A DNA stretch of 64,000 bases. It comes from Endobacterium cereale (GTDB taxonomy: Bacteria; Pseudomonadota; Alphaproteobacteria; Rhizobiales; Rhizobiaceae). The notes beneath the pieces are model-generated. The model had not been told where the DNA came from. It was given only the letters and a program-made list of their open reading frames with translations, and made no database searches. Numbering within the stretch: position 1 is the first letter of the stretch; every line of letters starts with the position of its first letter. Below, piece by piece: positions 1 to 7,226 of this stretch. The DNA lies in contig NZ_WIXI01000047.1 of assembly GCF_009617585.1 (NCBI RefSeq), positions 284,715 through 348,714 of the forward strand. Reading direction: 5' to 3'. Both the position numbers and the translations under genes were made by a program.

Positions 1-126
1 GCCGCCGGTCCAGCGCCGGCACATGGAACAGTGGCACGCGCCAAATTCGCGCGTCGCGACCACAGCATCAAAACGGACAGCGCCGCAGAGGCACTGTCCC
101 TGTTCCTTGAGCGCTTCGCCACTCAT
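1..126 (-). CDS. GFA family (glutathione-dependent formaldehyde-activating enzyme-like) protein, partial
   Basis: Only the first 42 codons lie in the window; the gene continues past position 1. They carry the paired zinc-binding motifs of the GFA/CENP-V fold: CLCGAVRF near residue 12 and CHCSMCRRWTGG near residue 31. Members bind structural and catalytic zinc, and most have no proven substrate. The ATG at 126 overlaps the nuoC stop codon by 4 bp (ATGA), so translation is probably coupled to nuoC. A GFA gene in this place would sit inside or at the end of the complex I operon. The family call is firm; the function is not known. Confidence 0.8.
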   Translation of the reverse strand, partial: MSGEALKEQGQCLCGAVRFDAVVATREFGACHCSMCRRWTGG

Positions 127-725
127 GACTGCGCCTTTTCATCTCCGGGCAGCACATAGTCGGTGCCTTCCCATGGCGATGTGAAGTCGAAATTGCGGAA
201 TTCCTGGCGAAGCTCGACCGGCTCATAGACAACCCGCTTGAGCTGGTCGTCGTAACGAACCTCGACGAAACCGGTAACCGGAAAGTCCTTGCGCAGCGGA
301 TGCCCCTGGAAACCGTAGTCGGTCACGAGGCGGCGCATGTCCGGATGGCCGGAGAACGGCACGCCGTAGAGATCCCAGATCTCGCGTTCGAACCAGTCGG
401 CGCCCTTGTAGACGCCGGTGACCGAGGGAACCGAAACGTCTTCGGCGACTGCAAGCTTCACACGCAGGCGAAGGTTCCGCTTGGGCGACAGCAGGTGATA
501 GACGACATCGAAACGCTCTGGGCGCTGCGGCCAGTCGACACCGGACACATCGATGAAGCTGACAAAACCGCCCTGCGGATCATCGCGCAGGAAAGTCATA
601 AGCTCGACGATGCTGTCGCGGTCGGTCGTCAGGTTGAGTTCGCCATAGGCGATCTCGGACGCCGACACGAGGTTGCCGGTCGCTTCGCGGATGTAGGTGG
701 AGAGTTGTTCGAGAACTTCGCTCAT
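123..725 (-). CDS. nuoC: NADH-quinone oxidoreductase subunit C
   Basis: A 200-residue homologue of the 30-kDa subunit of respiratory complex I, part of the peripheral arm on the cytoplasmic face. The family signature appears as ADWFEREIWDLYGVPFSGHPDMRRL near residues 110-135, followed by GFQGHPLRKDFPVTG. This is a stand-alone NuoC, not a NuoCD fusion. It lies 10 bp downstream of nuoB in the same operon and overlaps the next gene, a GFA protein, by 4 bp. Confidence 0.97.
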   Translation of the reverse strand: MSEVLEQLSTYIREATGNLVSASEIAYGELNLTTDRDSIVELMTFLRDDPQGGFVSFIDVSGVDWPQRPERFDVVYHLLSPKRNLRLRVKLAVAEDVSVPSVTGVYKGADWFEREIWDLYGVPFSGHPDMRRLVTDYGFQGHPLRKDFPVTGFVEVRYDDQLKRVVYEPVELRQEFRNFDFTSPWEGTDYVLPGDEKAQS

Positions 726-735
726 GACTTATCCC

Positions 736-1314
736 TCAGCGCTCGATCGTGCCGGTGCGGCGGATCTTCTTCTGCAGCAGGAGCACTCCGTAAAGCAGTG
801 CTTCTGCCGTGGGGGGACAGCCCGGCACATAAATGTCTACCGGAACGACACGGTCACAACCGCGCACTACCGAATAGGAATAATGGTAATAACCACCACC
901 ATTGGCGCAAGATCCCATCGAAATGACGTAACGCGGCTCCGGCATCTGGTCATAGACCTTGCGGAGCGCCGGCGCCATCTTGTTGGTCAGCGTGCCGGCG
1001 ACGATCATCACGTCAGACTGGCGCGGTGATGCGCGCGGAGCGACACCAAAGCGCTCCATGTCGTAACGCGGGCCGGACGCCTGCATGAGGCCTTCAACGG
1101 CGCAACAGGCCAGACCGAACTGCATCCACATCAGCGAGCCGGTGCGCGCCCAGGTGATCAGTTCGTCGGTCGAGGTAACGAGAAAGCCCTTGTCGGCCAG
1201 CTCGTTGTCGACGTCGGTGAAAAACGGATCGGTGGCGCCGACAGGTTTGCCGGTCGCCGGATCGAGAATGCCCTTCGGCTTTTGCGCGACGAGCGTGTTG
1301 CCGGTCATTCCCAT
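736..1314 (-). CDS. nuoB: NADH-quinone oxidoreductase subunit B
   Basis: The complex I subunit that holds the N2 iron-sulfur cluster, which passes electrons to quinone. The cluster ligands are visible: a CC pair in FGLACCAVEGLMQ, a Cys in SMGSCANGGGYYHYSYS and a Cys in YVPGCPPTAEALLYG. I place the start at 1314 because an AAGGGAG ribosome site lies just upstream, which makes nuoB overlap the end of nuoA. A second ATG at 1308 forms an ATGA overlap with the nuoA stop and is also possible, as is a longer frame from 1335. The C-terminus KKIRRTGTIER is typical of alphaproteobacteria. Confidence 0.96.
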   Translation of the reverse strand: MGMTGNTLVAQKPKGILDPATGKPVGATDPFFTDVDNELADKGFLVTSTDELITWARTGSLMWMQFGLACCAVEGLMQASGPRYDMERFGVAPRASPRQSDVMIVAGTLTNKMAPALRKVYDQMPEPRYVISMGSCANGGGYYHYSYSVVRGCDRVVPVDIYVPGCPPTAEALLYGVLLLQKKIRRTGTIER

Positions 1315-1670
1315 TCCAGAGCTCCCTTCTTCCATTCGTAGATAAAGCCGATGGTGAGCACACCGAGGAACACCATCATGGACCAGAAGCCGAACCAGCC
1401 CATTTCACCGAAGGACACAGCCCAGGGAAACAGGAAGGCGACTTCGAGATCGAAGATGATGAACAGGATCGAGACCAGGTAGAACCGGATATCGAACTTC
1501 ATACGGGCGTCATCGAAGGCATTGAAACCGCATTCGAAGGCGGAGAGCTTTTCCGGATCGGGAGCCTTGTAGGCCACGGCGAAGGGCGCGATCAGCAGCG
1601 CCAGACCGATCACCATGGAAATGCCGATGAAGATCGCGATCGGGAGATAGGAACTGAGGAGTTCAGTCAT
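1305..1670 (-). CDS. nuoA: NADH-quinone oxidoreductase subunit A
   Basis: A 121-residue membrane subunit of complex I with three hydrophobic segments. The conserved loop ECGFNAFDDARMKFDIRFYLVSILF lies between TM1 and TM2, and the FDLEVAFLFPWA segment with its conserved acidic residues follows. The start at 1670 (MTELLSSYLP) matches the usual NuoA N-terminus and has a purine-rich GGGATGGA upstream. It is the first gene of the nuo operon. Confidence 0.96.
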   Translation of the reverse strand: MTELLSSYLPIAIFIGISMVIGLALLIAPFAVAYKAPDPEKLSAFECGFNAFDDARMKFDIRFYLVSILFIIFDLEVAFLFPWAVSFGEMGWFGFWSMMVFLGVLTIGFIYEWKKGALEWE

Positions 1671-2377
1671 TGTATTCCATCCCTGCCTGACCGCAAGCGA
1701 AGGGCAAACGCCTAACACTTATGCACTGGCCAAGCGAACGTGCATTGCAACAAGGGCTGACTATCGCAGGATAGCCCCCGGCGCAAGAGGTTTGACCCCC
1801 AACCCCCACTCCAAAATGATGCGAAAGACGACGAAACGTCGCAGCATGCGAGGGAAAGCCATAAAGCGCCGGGAAAACGCGATTTCAGCCATCGGTGACA
1901 ATGCACCTAAATTATTAACAGGAGCGAAAAACTCAAGGTTTTCGGGCGTTTCTTGCGTTTTGTCAGGTGATGAACGGCAAATGTTTGAATTTACTAAAAA
2001 AAATTTCATGCGACGATAGCGCGCAGCAAAACGCACTCAAAAATCAACTTCAGAGTCAGCGGCAACATAACGAATGCAATCAACAGGTTAGAGACCCAAC
2101 AGGCTCGAAACCCCGCCTCTCACAGCCCAAATTTTGGGCAAACCATACCCGAATACCGCAGCCAACCGCGACAGCCCTCCCCTACGGCGATCACGCAATT
2201 GCGAATGCGCCTATACCGCAGCGCACTCTGCAGGCATGACACGATAGCCGATCCGAGAATCACACGGAGGGAGCAGGGCCGGACAACATACGCCTGCGAC
2301 AACGCAATGGACTGGCTATTGAATGATTGGAGAAGACCTGAACGCGTCAGGCAAGGCCGAAAAGGTTTCGAAGAAAA
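1671..2377. other. Long intergenic region upstream of nuoA
   Basis: About 700 bp separate nuoA from the tRNA-Asp pair. The short open frames have no family features or good ribosome sites and I do not call them. The segment around 1900-2040 is AT-rich and holds a plausible nuo promoter on the minus strand. Nothing else recognisable is seen. Confidence 0.5.
1909..1937 (-). promoter_or_regulatory. Putative sigma-70-type promoter for the nuo operon
   Basis: On the minus strand a CTTGAG -35-like hexamer (1932-1937) and a TAATTT -10-like hexamer (1909-1914) are separated by 17 bp. CTTGAC is the usual rhizobial -35. The site leaves a leader of roughly 230 nt before nuoA. The match is visual only. 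Confidence 0.35.
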
Positions 2378-2454
2378 TGGCGCGAGTGACGGGGCTCGAA
2401 CCCGCGACCTCCGGCGTGACAGGCCGGCACTCTAACCAACTGAGCTACACCCGC
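2378..2454 (-). tRNA. tRNA-Asp (GTC), copy 1
   Basis: A 77-nt gene with encoded CCA. On the minus strand the acceptor stem GCGGGTG pairs with CACTCGC. The anticodon stem-loop CCGGC-CTGTCAC-GCCGG gives anticodon GTC, and the T arm contains GGTTCGAGCC. It is identical to the second copy at 2518-2594. Confidence 0.97.
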
Positions 2455-2517
2455 GCATATTTTCTTCGCCTTGCGGCAACTCTCGCATGAGGCGAGAGGT
2501 AGACTGAGAAGAGATAG

Positions 2518-2594
2518 TGGCGCGAGTGACGGGGCTCGAACCCGCGACCTCCGGCGTGACAGGCCGGCACTCTAACCAACTGAGCTACACCCGC
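2518..2594 (-). tRNA. tRNA-Asp (GTC), copy 2
   Basis: Identical over 77 nt to the copy at 2378-2454, including CCA and the GTC anticodon. The two genes are 63 bp apart in the same direction, consistent with a tandem duplication transcribed together. The spacer and flanks differ. Confidence 0.97.
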
Positions 2595-2869
2595 ACTTAT
2601 CTCGAAACGAAGCGTTTCTTTTCAGAGAAGCTTCCCTTCATCCGGCGGCCTCAACCGTTCGGATGAGCGCTCACTAAGAGGTTCGCGGACGGGTGTCAAC
2701 AAGTTTTGACGACAAAAGAATGACGAAATCAACTTTCCCCAGCAAGACAAGGATTTCCCCATATCTGTCGCAAATTTTTCAAAAAAATGGAAAAAGGCTC
2801 TTGCGGATTTCTCCGGTTCCGCATATCTCACGGCCACCGACGCGGCGGACATGATCCGGTTGACGCGAA

Positions 2870-2945
2870 GGGCGATTAGCTCAGTTGGTAGAGCGCCTCG
2901 TTTACACCGAGGATGTCGGGAGTTCGAGTCTCTCATCGCCCACCA
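2870..2945 (+). tRNA. tRNA-Val (TAC)
   Basis: A 76-nt gene with encoded CCA. The acceptor stem GGGCGAT pairs with ATCGCCC, and the anticodon stem-loop CCTCG-TTTACAC-CGAGG gives anticodon TAC. The T loop GAGTTCGAGTC is standard. It is transcribed opposite to the tRNA-Asp pair. Confidence 0.97.
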
Positions 2946-3073
2946 TTATTTCCCCTAATATCATGATTAAATAGGCACAAGATTTCCCAGGCTTTGGCTC
3001 GGCGATCTCCGCTCGCTATCAACTTGTGCTTTCGATCGCAGGTCCCTAGGCTTCCGGCTTTTAGGGGATCCAG

Positions 3074-3490
3074 ATGTATCTTGAGGAAACATTGATCCGG
3101 GCATCTGGACCGCTCAGCATGTTGATCGGCATTGCTTTAGCGACATTTTTGTTCTGGCTGGAAGCGATGCATTCACGGCGCTCGTGCTGGCCAGCATTTC
3201 TGGCCATATACGTCTTCATCGTCACATACTTCATTGCTGCGGCGCGCTGCGTACAGACCTATCTGCGCTGGCGCGTCGATTCTTTTGATCTCAACGGCAA
3301 CGGCATATTCGAACACACGGAGCCATTCGGCGCCTACGGCTATCTGCAACACCATCTGTTCGCCGATACCGGTCGGGCGATGGCTTTTATCACCGCGTCG
3401 GTGCTCGCACCCTTTTTTCTGCTGTTCAGCTACGTGCTTTACCGGGCCCTGCGCTTCGCGGTCGGCCTCATTGCAAAGCCCCAAGGCTGA
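3074..3490 (+). CDS. Small membrane protein with an EF-hand-like loop
   Basis: I do not recognise a family. The 138-residue protein has about three hydrophobic helices, at roughly residues 13-30, 38-58 and 97-125. Between helices two and three it carries DLNGNGIFEHTE, a 12-residue stretch with D, N, N, G and a final E at positions 1, 3, 5, 6 and 12 of an EF-hand calcium loop. Only one such loop is present, so calcium binding is an inference. It is the only gene between tRNA-Val and the convergent phytase-like gene. Confidence 0.6.
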   Translation: MYLEETLIRASGPLSMLIGIALATFLFWLEAMHSRRSCWPAFLAIYVFIVTYFIAAARCVQTYLRWRVDSFDLNGNGIFEHTEPFGAYGYLQHHLFADTGRAMAFITASVLAPFFLLFSYVLYRALRFAVGLIAKPQG

Positions 3491-3491
3491 C

Positions 3492-3522
3492 AAAAAAGCC
3501 GGGCGCGCATCACGCACCCGGC
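3492..3522 (-). terminator. Intrinsic terminator of the phytase-like gene
   Basis: On the minus strand a GC-rich stem (GCCGGGTGCG against CGCGCCCGGC) is followed by six T. It starts 28 bp after the stop codon of the gene at 3550-5739. Confidence 0.75.
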
Positions 3523-3549
3523 CCTCCCCTTCACATCGCGTGAGAGTTC

Positions 3550-5739
3550 TTAGTTTGTGACCTTGATATCAACCGGCAGGAACAGCGTCTCGCCCGACGA
3601 ATCATCCACACCGTCATTGTCGGTGACCATGAATGCCTTGCCGGACTTGTCGAAGCCAAAACCTTCCAGCTTGTCGAGGACGTAGCCGTTGGTGGCGGTT
3701 TTCAGGCTCGGAAGGAAATCGTGGACTTCTTCCTTGGTGACGACCGGCAGTTCGCCGCCGAGTTTTGCCGGTTTCAGGTCCTTGAGCGAGACGCGATAAA
3801 GCTTTTTCAGCTTTGCAGCGTCGCCAATCAGGTTGTCGCGCTCGATGATGTAGAGGAAGTCACCCTTGGCGGTGATTTCGGAAAGACCAACCCAGCCCTT
3901 TTCAGCCTTTTCGAGCGGGTAACGGACGGCGGTCCACTCCTTCGATTTCGGCTTGTAGGCGAGAAGCTTGGTCTGGCCCTTCGGGTCGTCCTTCCACTCG
4001 CGCTGCATGGCCATCCACAAGGTCAGGTCATCACCCGAACCGGTGGTGGTGATGCCTTCCAGGCCAAAGCGGGTTTCGCCGGCCAGCAGTTCGGACGGCA
4101 GACCGATTTCCGTCTTGATCTCGCCCTTGGCGTTGACGTTGTAGATGCCGTGGCCGACGAGTTTTGCGTTGTCGCCTTCCGAAGCAAACCAGAAGCCGCC
4201 CTTGCCGTCGAGGGCGATGCCCTCGATGTCGAGTTTCTGGGCCGGCTGTCCGTTGCGGGTGATGCGCACGACGTTGGTGATTTCGGCCGGCTTTTTGGTG
4301 GCGTCGATGGTGAAGATCGACGGCTGCATGGCGTAGACCGAATCAGACACCGCGTAGAACGTGCCATCCTTTTCCGCATCACCGACGAGACCGGACAAAG
4401 CGCCCCAGCCGATCACCTTGCCATCCAGATCCTTGGAGACGATCGTCGGGTAGGCCTTTTCGCCTTCAGCCAGTTCATAGATCATCACATGCGAGCGTGG
4501 GCCACCGTCTTCGCCGAGATCGGCTTCGTTGGCGGTTGCGAGCAGGTTGCGACCGGGAATTGCCACAGCGCCTTCCGGCGAGATGCCCGACGGCAGCAAC
4601 TGCACGAGTTCAGGCGTGGCTCCGGTATCCTTGTAGACGGCGACCATCGAACCGCGCTCGGAGAGCACGAAGAAATACTGCTGATCGCCGAACTTGGCGG
4701 CTTCCATGCCTTCCGGCTCGATGCCCTTGTTCTTGGCGCGCTTTTCCGGGAAATGGCCGTGGCGGGCGATTTCGTGTTCCAGCGTCATGCCGGCATCGTA
4801 AAGAACCTTGCCGGAGCGGTCGAAGATGGTGAAGCCGCGCGAACCGCCCTTGTAATCGCCTTCATTGGCGATGACGAGACGATCGGTGCCGAGCCATTTC
4901 ACGGCATCAGGCTCGCGCGGAACGGCGGCCAGCTTGCCCGAAAAATTGAGCGAACCATCGGTCTTGGCATCGACGCCTTCGAGATCGACCGTGCCGGCCG
5001 TGAAGTGGCTGGTGACCTTGGCGGTCTTACTGTCGATGATAATGACGTGGTTGTTTTCCTGCAGCGTCAGGGCAATCTCGCCATTGGCATTGATGTTGAC
5101 GAATTCCGGCTCCGGATCTTCCGGTGCAACGGTCGCGAGGCCGGTCACGTCGACGCGCTTGATGCTATCGCAGGCCGGGACGCCATTCTTCAGGGAAACG
5201 ATCAGCAGTTCGCCAGCCTGAAGCTGCGGCAGGGCGCCATCGTTCAGGTCTTCGTCACGCTGGTTTTCGATGGCGATGGCGGCAAAGGTGCCGTCAGGAG
5301 ACACGACAACCGAATCGGGCTGGCCGCCGAGATCGCAGGTATTTTCGAGCTTCTTCGAGGCGATGTCGATGACGCCGAGCTTGCCGGCCGGTTTCGTCAA
5401 GTCTTTGGTGTTGTCGATGGTGATCAGCACCTTCGGGCCGGCAGCGGCCACCGAGTTCGGCTCGCCGTCGATCTTGACCGAACCGCCGGCCTTCGGTGCC
5501 TTGGCATCGGTGATATCGATGAAACCGATCGTGCCCCCCGGCGCATCGGAATAGATCAGCGTATTGCCGTCAGCGGTCGCGGTGATGATTTCCGACGATG
5601 TCGCCTTGTCCTCGCCCTTGGGCAGGTTCTGGGCGACAGGGAAAGACGCGATGCGGTTGAAGACCTGCTCGGCGCTGGCCGGCATGGCGACCGAGGTGAG
5701 CAGAACCGCCAGCAATGCGGCATGTTTCGAGAAAGACAT
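3550..5739 (-). CDS. Exported esterase-like/phytase-like beta-propeller protein
   Basis: The 729-residue product starts with a Sec signal peptide (MSFSKHAALLAVLLTSVAMPASA). A long beta-propeller-like region follows, with repeated strands such as KLGVIDIASKK and PDSVVVSPDGTFAAIAIE. The C-terminal half matches the esterase-like activity of phytase family in GIEPEGMEAAKF, LDIEGIALDGKGGFWFASEGD and FGLEGITTTGSGDDLTLWMAMQ. The likely role is release of phosphate from organic phosphate esters in the periplasm or outside; the substrate is inferred. The start at 5739 follows an AGAGGGG ribosome site. A PHO box 45 bp upstream points to induction under phosphate starvation. Confidence 0.8.
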   Translation of the reverse strand: MSFSKHAALLAVLLTSVAMPASAEQVFNRIASFPVAQNLPKGEDKATSSEIITATADGNTLIYSDAPGGTIGFIDITDAKAPKAGGSVKIDGEPNSVAAAGPKVLITIDNTKDLTKPAGKLGVIDIASKKLENTCDLGGQPDSVVVSPDGTFAAIAIENQRDEDLNDGALPQLQAGELLIVSLKNGVPACDSIKRVDVTGLATVAPEDPEPEFVNINANGEIALTLQENNHVIIIDSKTAKVTSHFTAGTVDLEGVDAKTDGSLNFSGKLAAVPREPDAVKWLGTDRLVIANEGDYKGGSRGFTIFDRSGKVLYDAGMTLEHEIARHGHFPEKRAKNKGIEPEGMEAAKFGDQQYFFVLSERGSMVAVYKDTGATPELVQLLPSGISPEGAVAIPGRNLLATANEADLGEDGGPRSHVMIYELAEGEKAYPTIVSKDLDGKVIGWGALSGLVGDAEKDGTFYAVSDSVYAMQPSIFTIDATKKPAEITNVVRITRNGQPAQKLDIEGIALDGKGGFWFASEGDNAKLVGHGIYNVNAKGEIKTEIGLPSELLAGETRFGLEGITTTGSGDDLTLWMAMQREWKDDPKGQTKLLAYKPKSKEWTAVRYPLEKAEKGWVGLSEITAKGDFLYIIERDNLIGDAAKLKKLYRVSLKDLKPAKLGGELPVVTKEEVHDFLPSLKTATNGYVLDKLEGFGFDKSGKAFMVTDNDGVDDSSGETLFLPVDIKVTN

Positions 5740-5783
5740 GGACAACCCCTCTGTTAAACCAGAGTGGTTTTTCGGCCGGTGGC

Positions 5784-5801
5784 ATGACAGCAGGATGACG
5801 G
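5784..5801 (-). promoter_or_regulatory. PHO box upstream of the phytase-like gene
   Basis: On the minus strand the sequence is CCGTCAT-CCTG-CTGTCAT: two 7-bp direct repeats with a 4-bp spacer, matching the PhoB consensus CTGTCATnnnnCTGTCAT at 13 of 14 repeat bases. It lies 45 bp before the start codon, almost the same distance as the box before the pyrophosphatase gene. Confidence 0.75.
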
Positions 5802-5827
5802 CTGAATGAGCATTCGGGGCGAACAAC

Positions 5828-5854
5828 AAAAAAGGCCGGGAAAAGCCCGGCCTT
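5828..5854 (-). terminator. Intrinsic terminator of the pyrophosphatase gene
   Basis: On the minus strand a 9-bp stem AAGGCCGGG/CCCGGCCTT with a 5-nt loop is followed by a run of T. It begins about 32 bp after the stop codon at 5886 and separates this gene from the downstream phytase-like gene, so the two are independent transcripts. Confidence 0.8.
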
Positions 5855-5885
5855 CCACATCATCAGCCGGCAAGAGCGACCGAAA

Positions 5886-6488
5886 TCACTTCTTCTTGGC
5901 GTTATAGGCCTTGATGGCTTCCGAAACTTCACCTTCGGCATGGGCAGCATTGTCGAAACCGTTCAGCTCGACAGCCTTGCGGCCGGCCGGCAGCTGCTTG
6001 TAGACGCGGAAAAAAGCCTCAAGACGTTCCTGCTCAATCTTCGGCAGGTCGGTAATTTCCTTGATGTTGTCGTAGGTGGGGTCGATCTTGCTGGTCGGTA
6101 CGGCAACGATCTTGTCGTCGACTTCGCCGCCATCGATCATCTTCAGGACACCGATCGGGCGAACCTTGATGATGGCGCCTGGAACGATCGGCTCGCGGGT
6201 GTAGACTATTGCGTCGAGCGGATCGTTGTCGCCGCCGAGCGAGCTGGTGATCGAGCCGTAATTGCCCGGATAGATGACCGGCATCGACTGGTAGCGATCA
6301 ACGATGACATGGCCGGTCTTGGCGTCGATTTCATACTTGGTGAAGCTGCCCTGCGGGATCTCGATGGCAACGTTGAATTCCTTGCCGTCATCCGTCTTCT
6401 GCGGAAAGTCGAGATAGGAGACGTATTCGGCAGCGGCGACGCCGGCGGTGACGAACAGAGCGGCGGCGGCAGTCAGAAGCGTTTTCAT
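5886..6488 (-). CDS. ppa: Periplasmic inorganic pyrophosphatase
   Basis: Family I inorganic pyrophosphatase, which hydrolyses pyrophosphate to two phosphates using metal ions. The signature DNDPLD lies at residues 87-92, and the conserved VPGAIIKVRPIGVLKMIDGGEVDDKIVAVP block follows. Unlike the essential cytoplasmic enzyme, this 200-residue protein begins with a clear signal peptide (MKTLLTAAAALFVTAGVAAA), so it is exported. The start at 6488 has AAGGGAA upstream. A PHO box lies 46 bp before it. The context suggests phosphate scavenging rather than support of biosynthesis. A separate cytoplasmic enzyme should exist elsewhere in the genome. Confidence 0.88.
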   Translation of the reverse strand: MKTLLTAAAALFVTAGVAAAEYVSYLDFPQKTDDGKEFNVAIEIPQGSFTKYEIDAKTGHVIVDRYQSMPVIYPGNYGSITSSLGGDNDPLDAIVYTREPIVPGAIIKVRPIGVLKMIDGGEVDDKIVAVPTSKIDPTYDNIKEITDLPKIEQERLEAFFRVYKQLPAGRKAVELNGFDNAAHAEGEVSEAIKAYNAKKK

Positions 6489-6533
6489 GGAGTTCCCTTT
6501 GATGCGATGAGGCGTTTCACCTAGGGACACGCC

Positions 6534-6551
6534 ATGACAGCCACATGACAA
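6534..6551 (-). promoter_or_regulatory. PHO box upstream of the pyrophosphatase gene
   Basis: On the minus strand the sequence is TTGTCAT-GTGG-CTGTCAT, two 7-bp direct repeats spaced by 4 bp. It matches the PhoB consensus at 13 of 14 repeat bases and lies 46 bp before the start codon. Confidence 0.78.
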
Positions 6552-6582
6552 TTCGCTGTTGAATTCGACCGGCACCAAAAAC

Positions 6583-6610
6583 AAAAAACCCCGGATACAA
6601 TCCGGGGTTT
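6583..6610 (-). terminator. Intrinsic terminator of hupB
   Basis: An 11-bp stem AAACCCCGGAT/ATCCGGGGTTT is followed on the minus strand by a T-rich tract (TTTGTTTTT). It lies about 33 bp after the hupB stop codon. Confidence 0.85.
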
Positions 6611-6643
6611 CGAGACCAAGGCGGATAACCCGCCAAGTTCAAC

Positions 6644-6922
6644 TTACTTGTTGTTGACGGCGTCCTTCAGGCCCTTGCCGGCCGAGAACTTCGGCACGTT
6701 GCGTGCCGGAATGTCAACTTCCGCACCCGTCGACGGGTTGCGGCCCTTGGAGGCTTCGCGGTGCGAAACGGAGAAGCTGCCGAAACCAGCGAGACGGATG
6801 TCGCCACCCTTCTGCAGTTCAGCCTGGACGGTGTCAAAAACAGCGTCGACAGCGGATGCGGCGTCGGTTTTCGACAGGCCAGCCTTTTCGGCAACGGCAG
6901 CAACCAATTCGGTCTTGTTCAT
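6644..6922 (-). CDS. hupB: DNA-binding protein HU
   Basis: A 92-residue nucleoid protein of the HU/IHF family that bends and compacts DNA as a dimer. The family signature GFGSFSVSHREASKGRNPSTG is present around residues 46-66, including the DNA-intercalating arm with RNPSTG. It lies downstream of lon with its own leader and terminator, a common arrangement in Rhizobiales. Confidence 0.97.
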   Translation of the reverse strand: MNKTELVAAVAEKAGLSKTDAASAVDAVFDTVQAELQKGGDIRLAGFGSFSVSHREASKGRNPSTGAEVDIPARNVPKFSAGKGLKDAVNNK

Positions 6923-7052
6923 GTTTCCACCCCTTTCAATGGTTTGAAACGTATCAAGTTCAGCTCCGGGGCGACAATGATTTTGAGCGTCCCCTGCGCA
7001 CCCAAAAGCTCTGGAAACGCCTGAAAAACAAGGGGGGAGCAGTCTTTTTTCA

Positions 7053-7082
7053 CAAAAAAGGCCGGCAAAAAGCCGGCCTTTT
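7053..7082 (-). terminator. Terminator downstream of lon
   Basis: A 9-bp perfect stem AAGGCCGGC/GCCGGCCTT with a 5-nt A loop. The T tract is six long on the minus strand and four on the plus strand. It lies 145 bp after the lon stop codon and upstream of hupB, so it most likely ends lon transcripts. Confidence 0.7.
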
Positions 7083-7226
7083 CGTCAAAAAATGTAACTC
7101 GCCGTCCAAAACCGGGAATAAATACCTAATGCGGCAAGAAAGCCCGGAAAATAAGGCGTTTCGGCGGCATGAGTGATTCTGCCGCCGAATATCCCGAAGG
7201 CCGCGAACGACCTTCGGAACAAACGT

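Noticed and set aside
1761..2239. Small open frames between nuoA and the tRNA-Asp genes
   Set aside because: They overlap an AT-rich promoter-like region on both strands and have no motifs or ribosome sites.
2378..2945. tRNA cluster as an integration site for a mobile element
   Set aside because: No integrase, no partial tRNA 3' repeat and no accessory gene block lie nearby; the two tRNA-Asp copies are full length.
3721..5757. A 678-codon plus-strand frame opposite the phytase-like gene
   Set aside because: The minus-strand product has a signal peptide, family motifs, a ribosome site and a terminator. The opposite frame has none of these.
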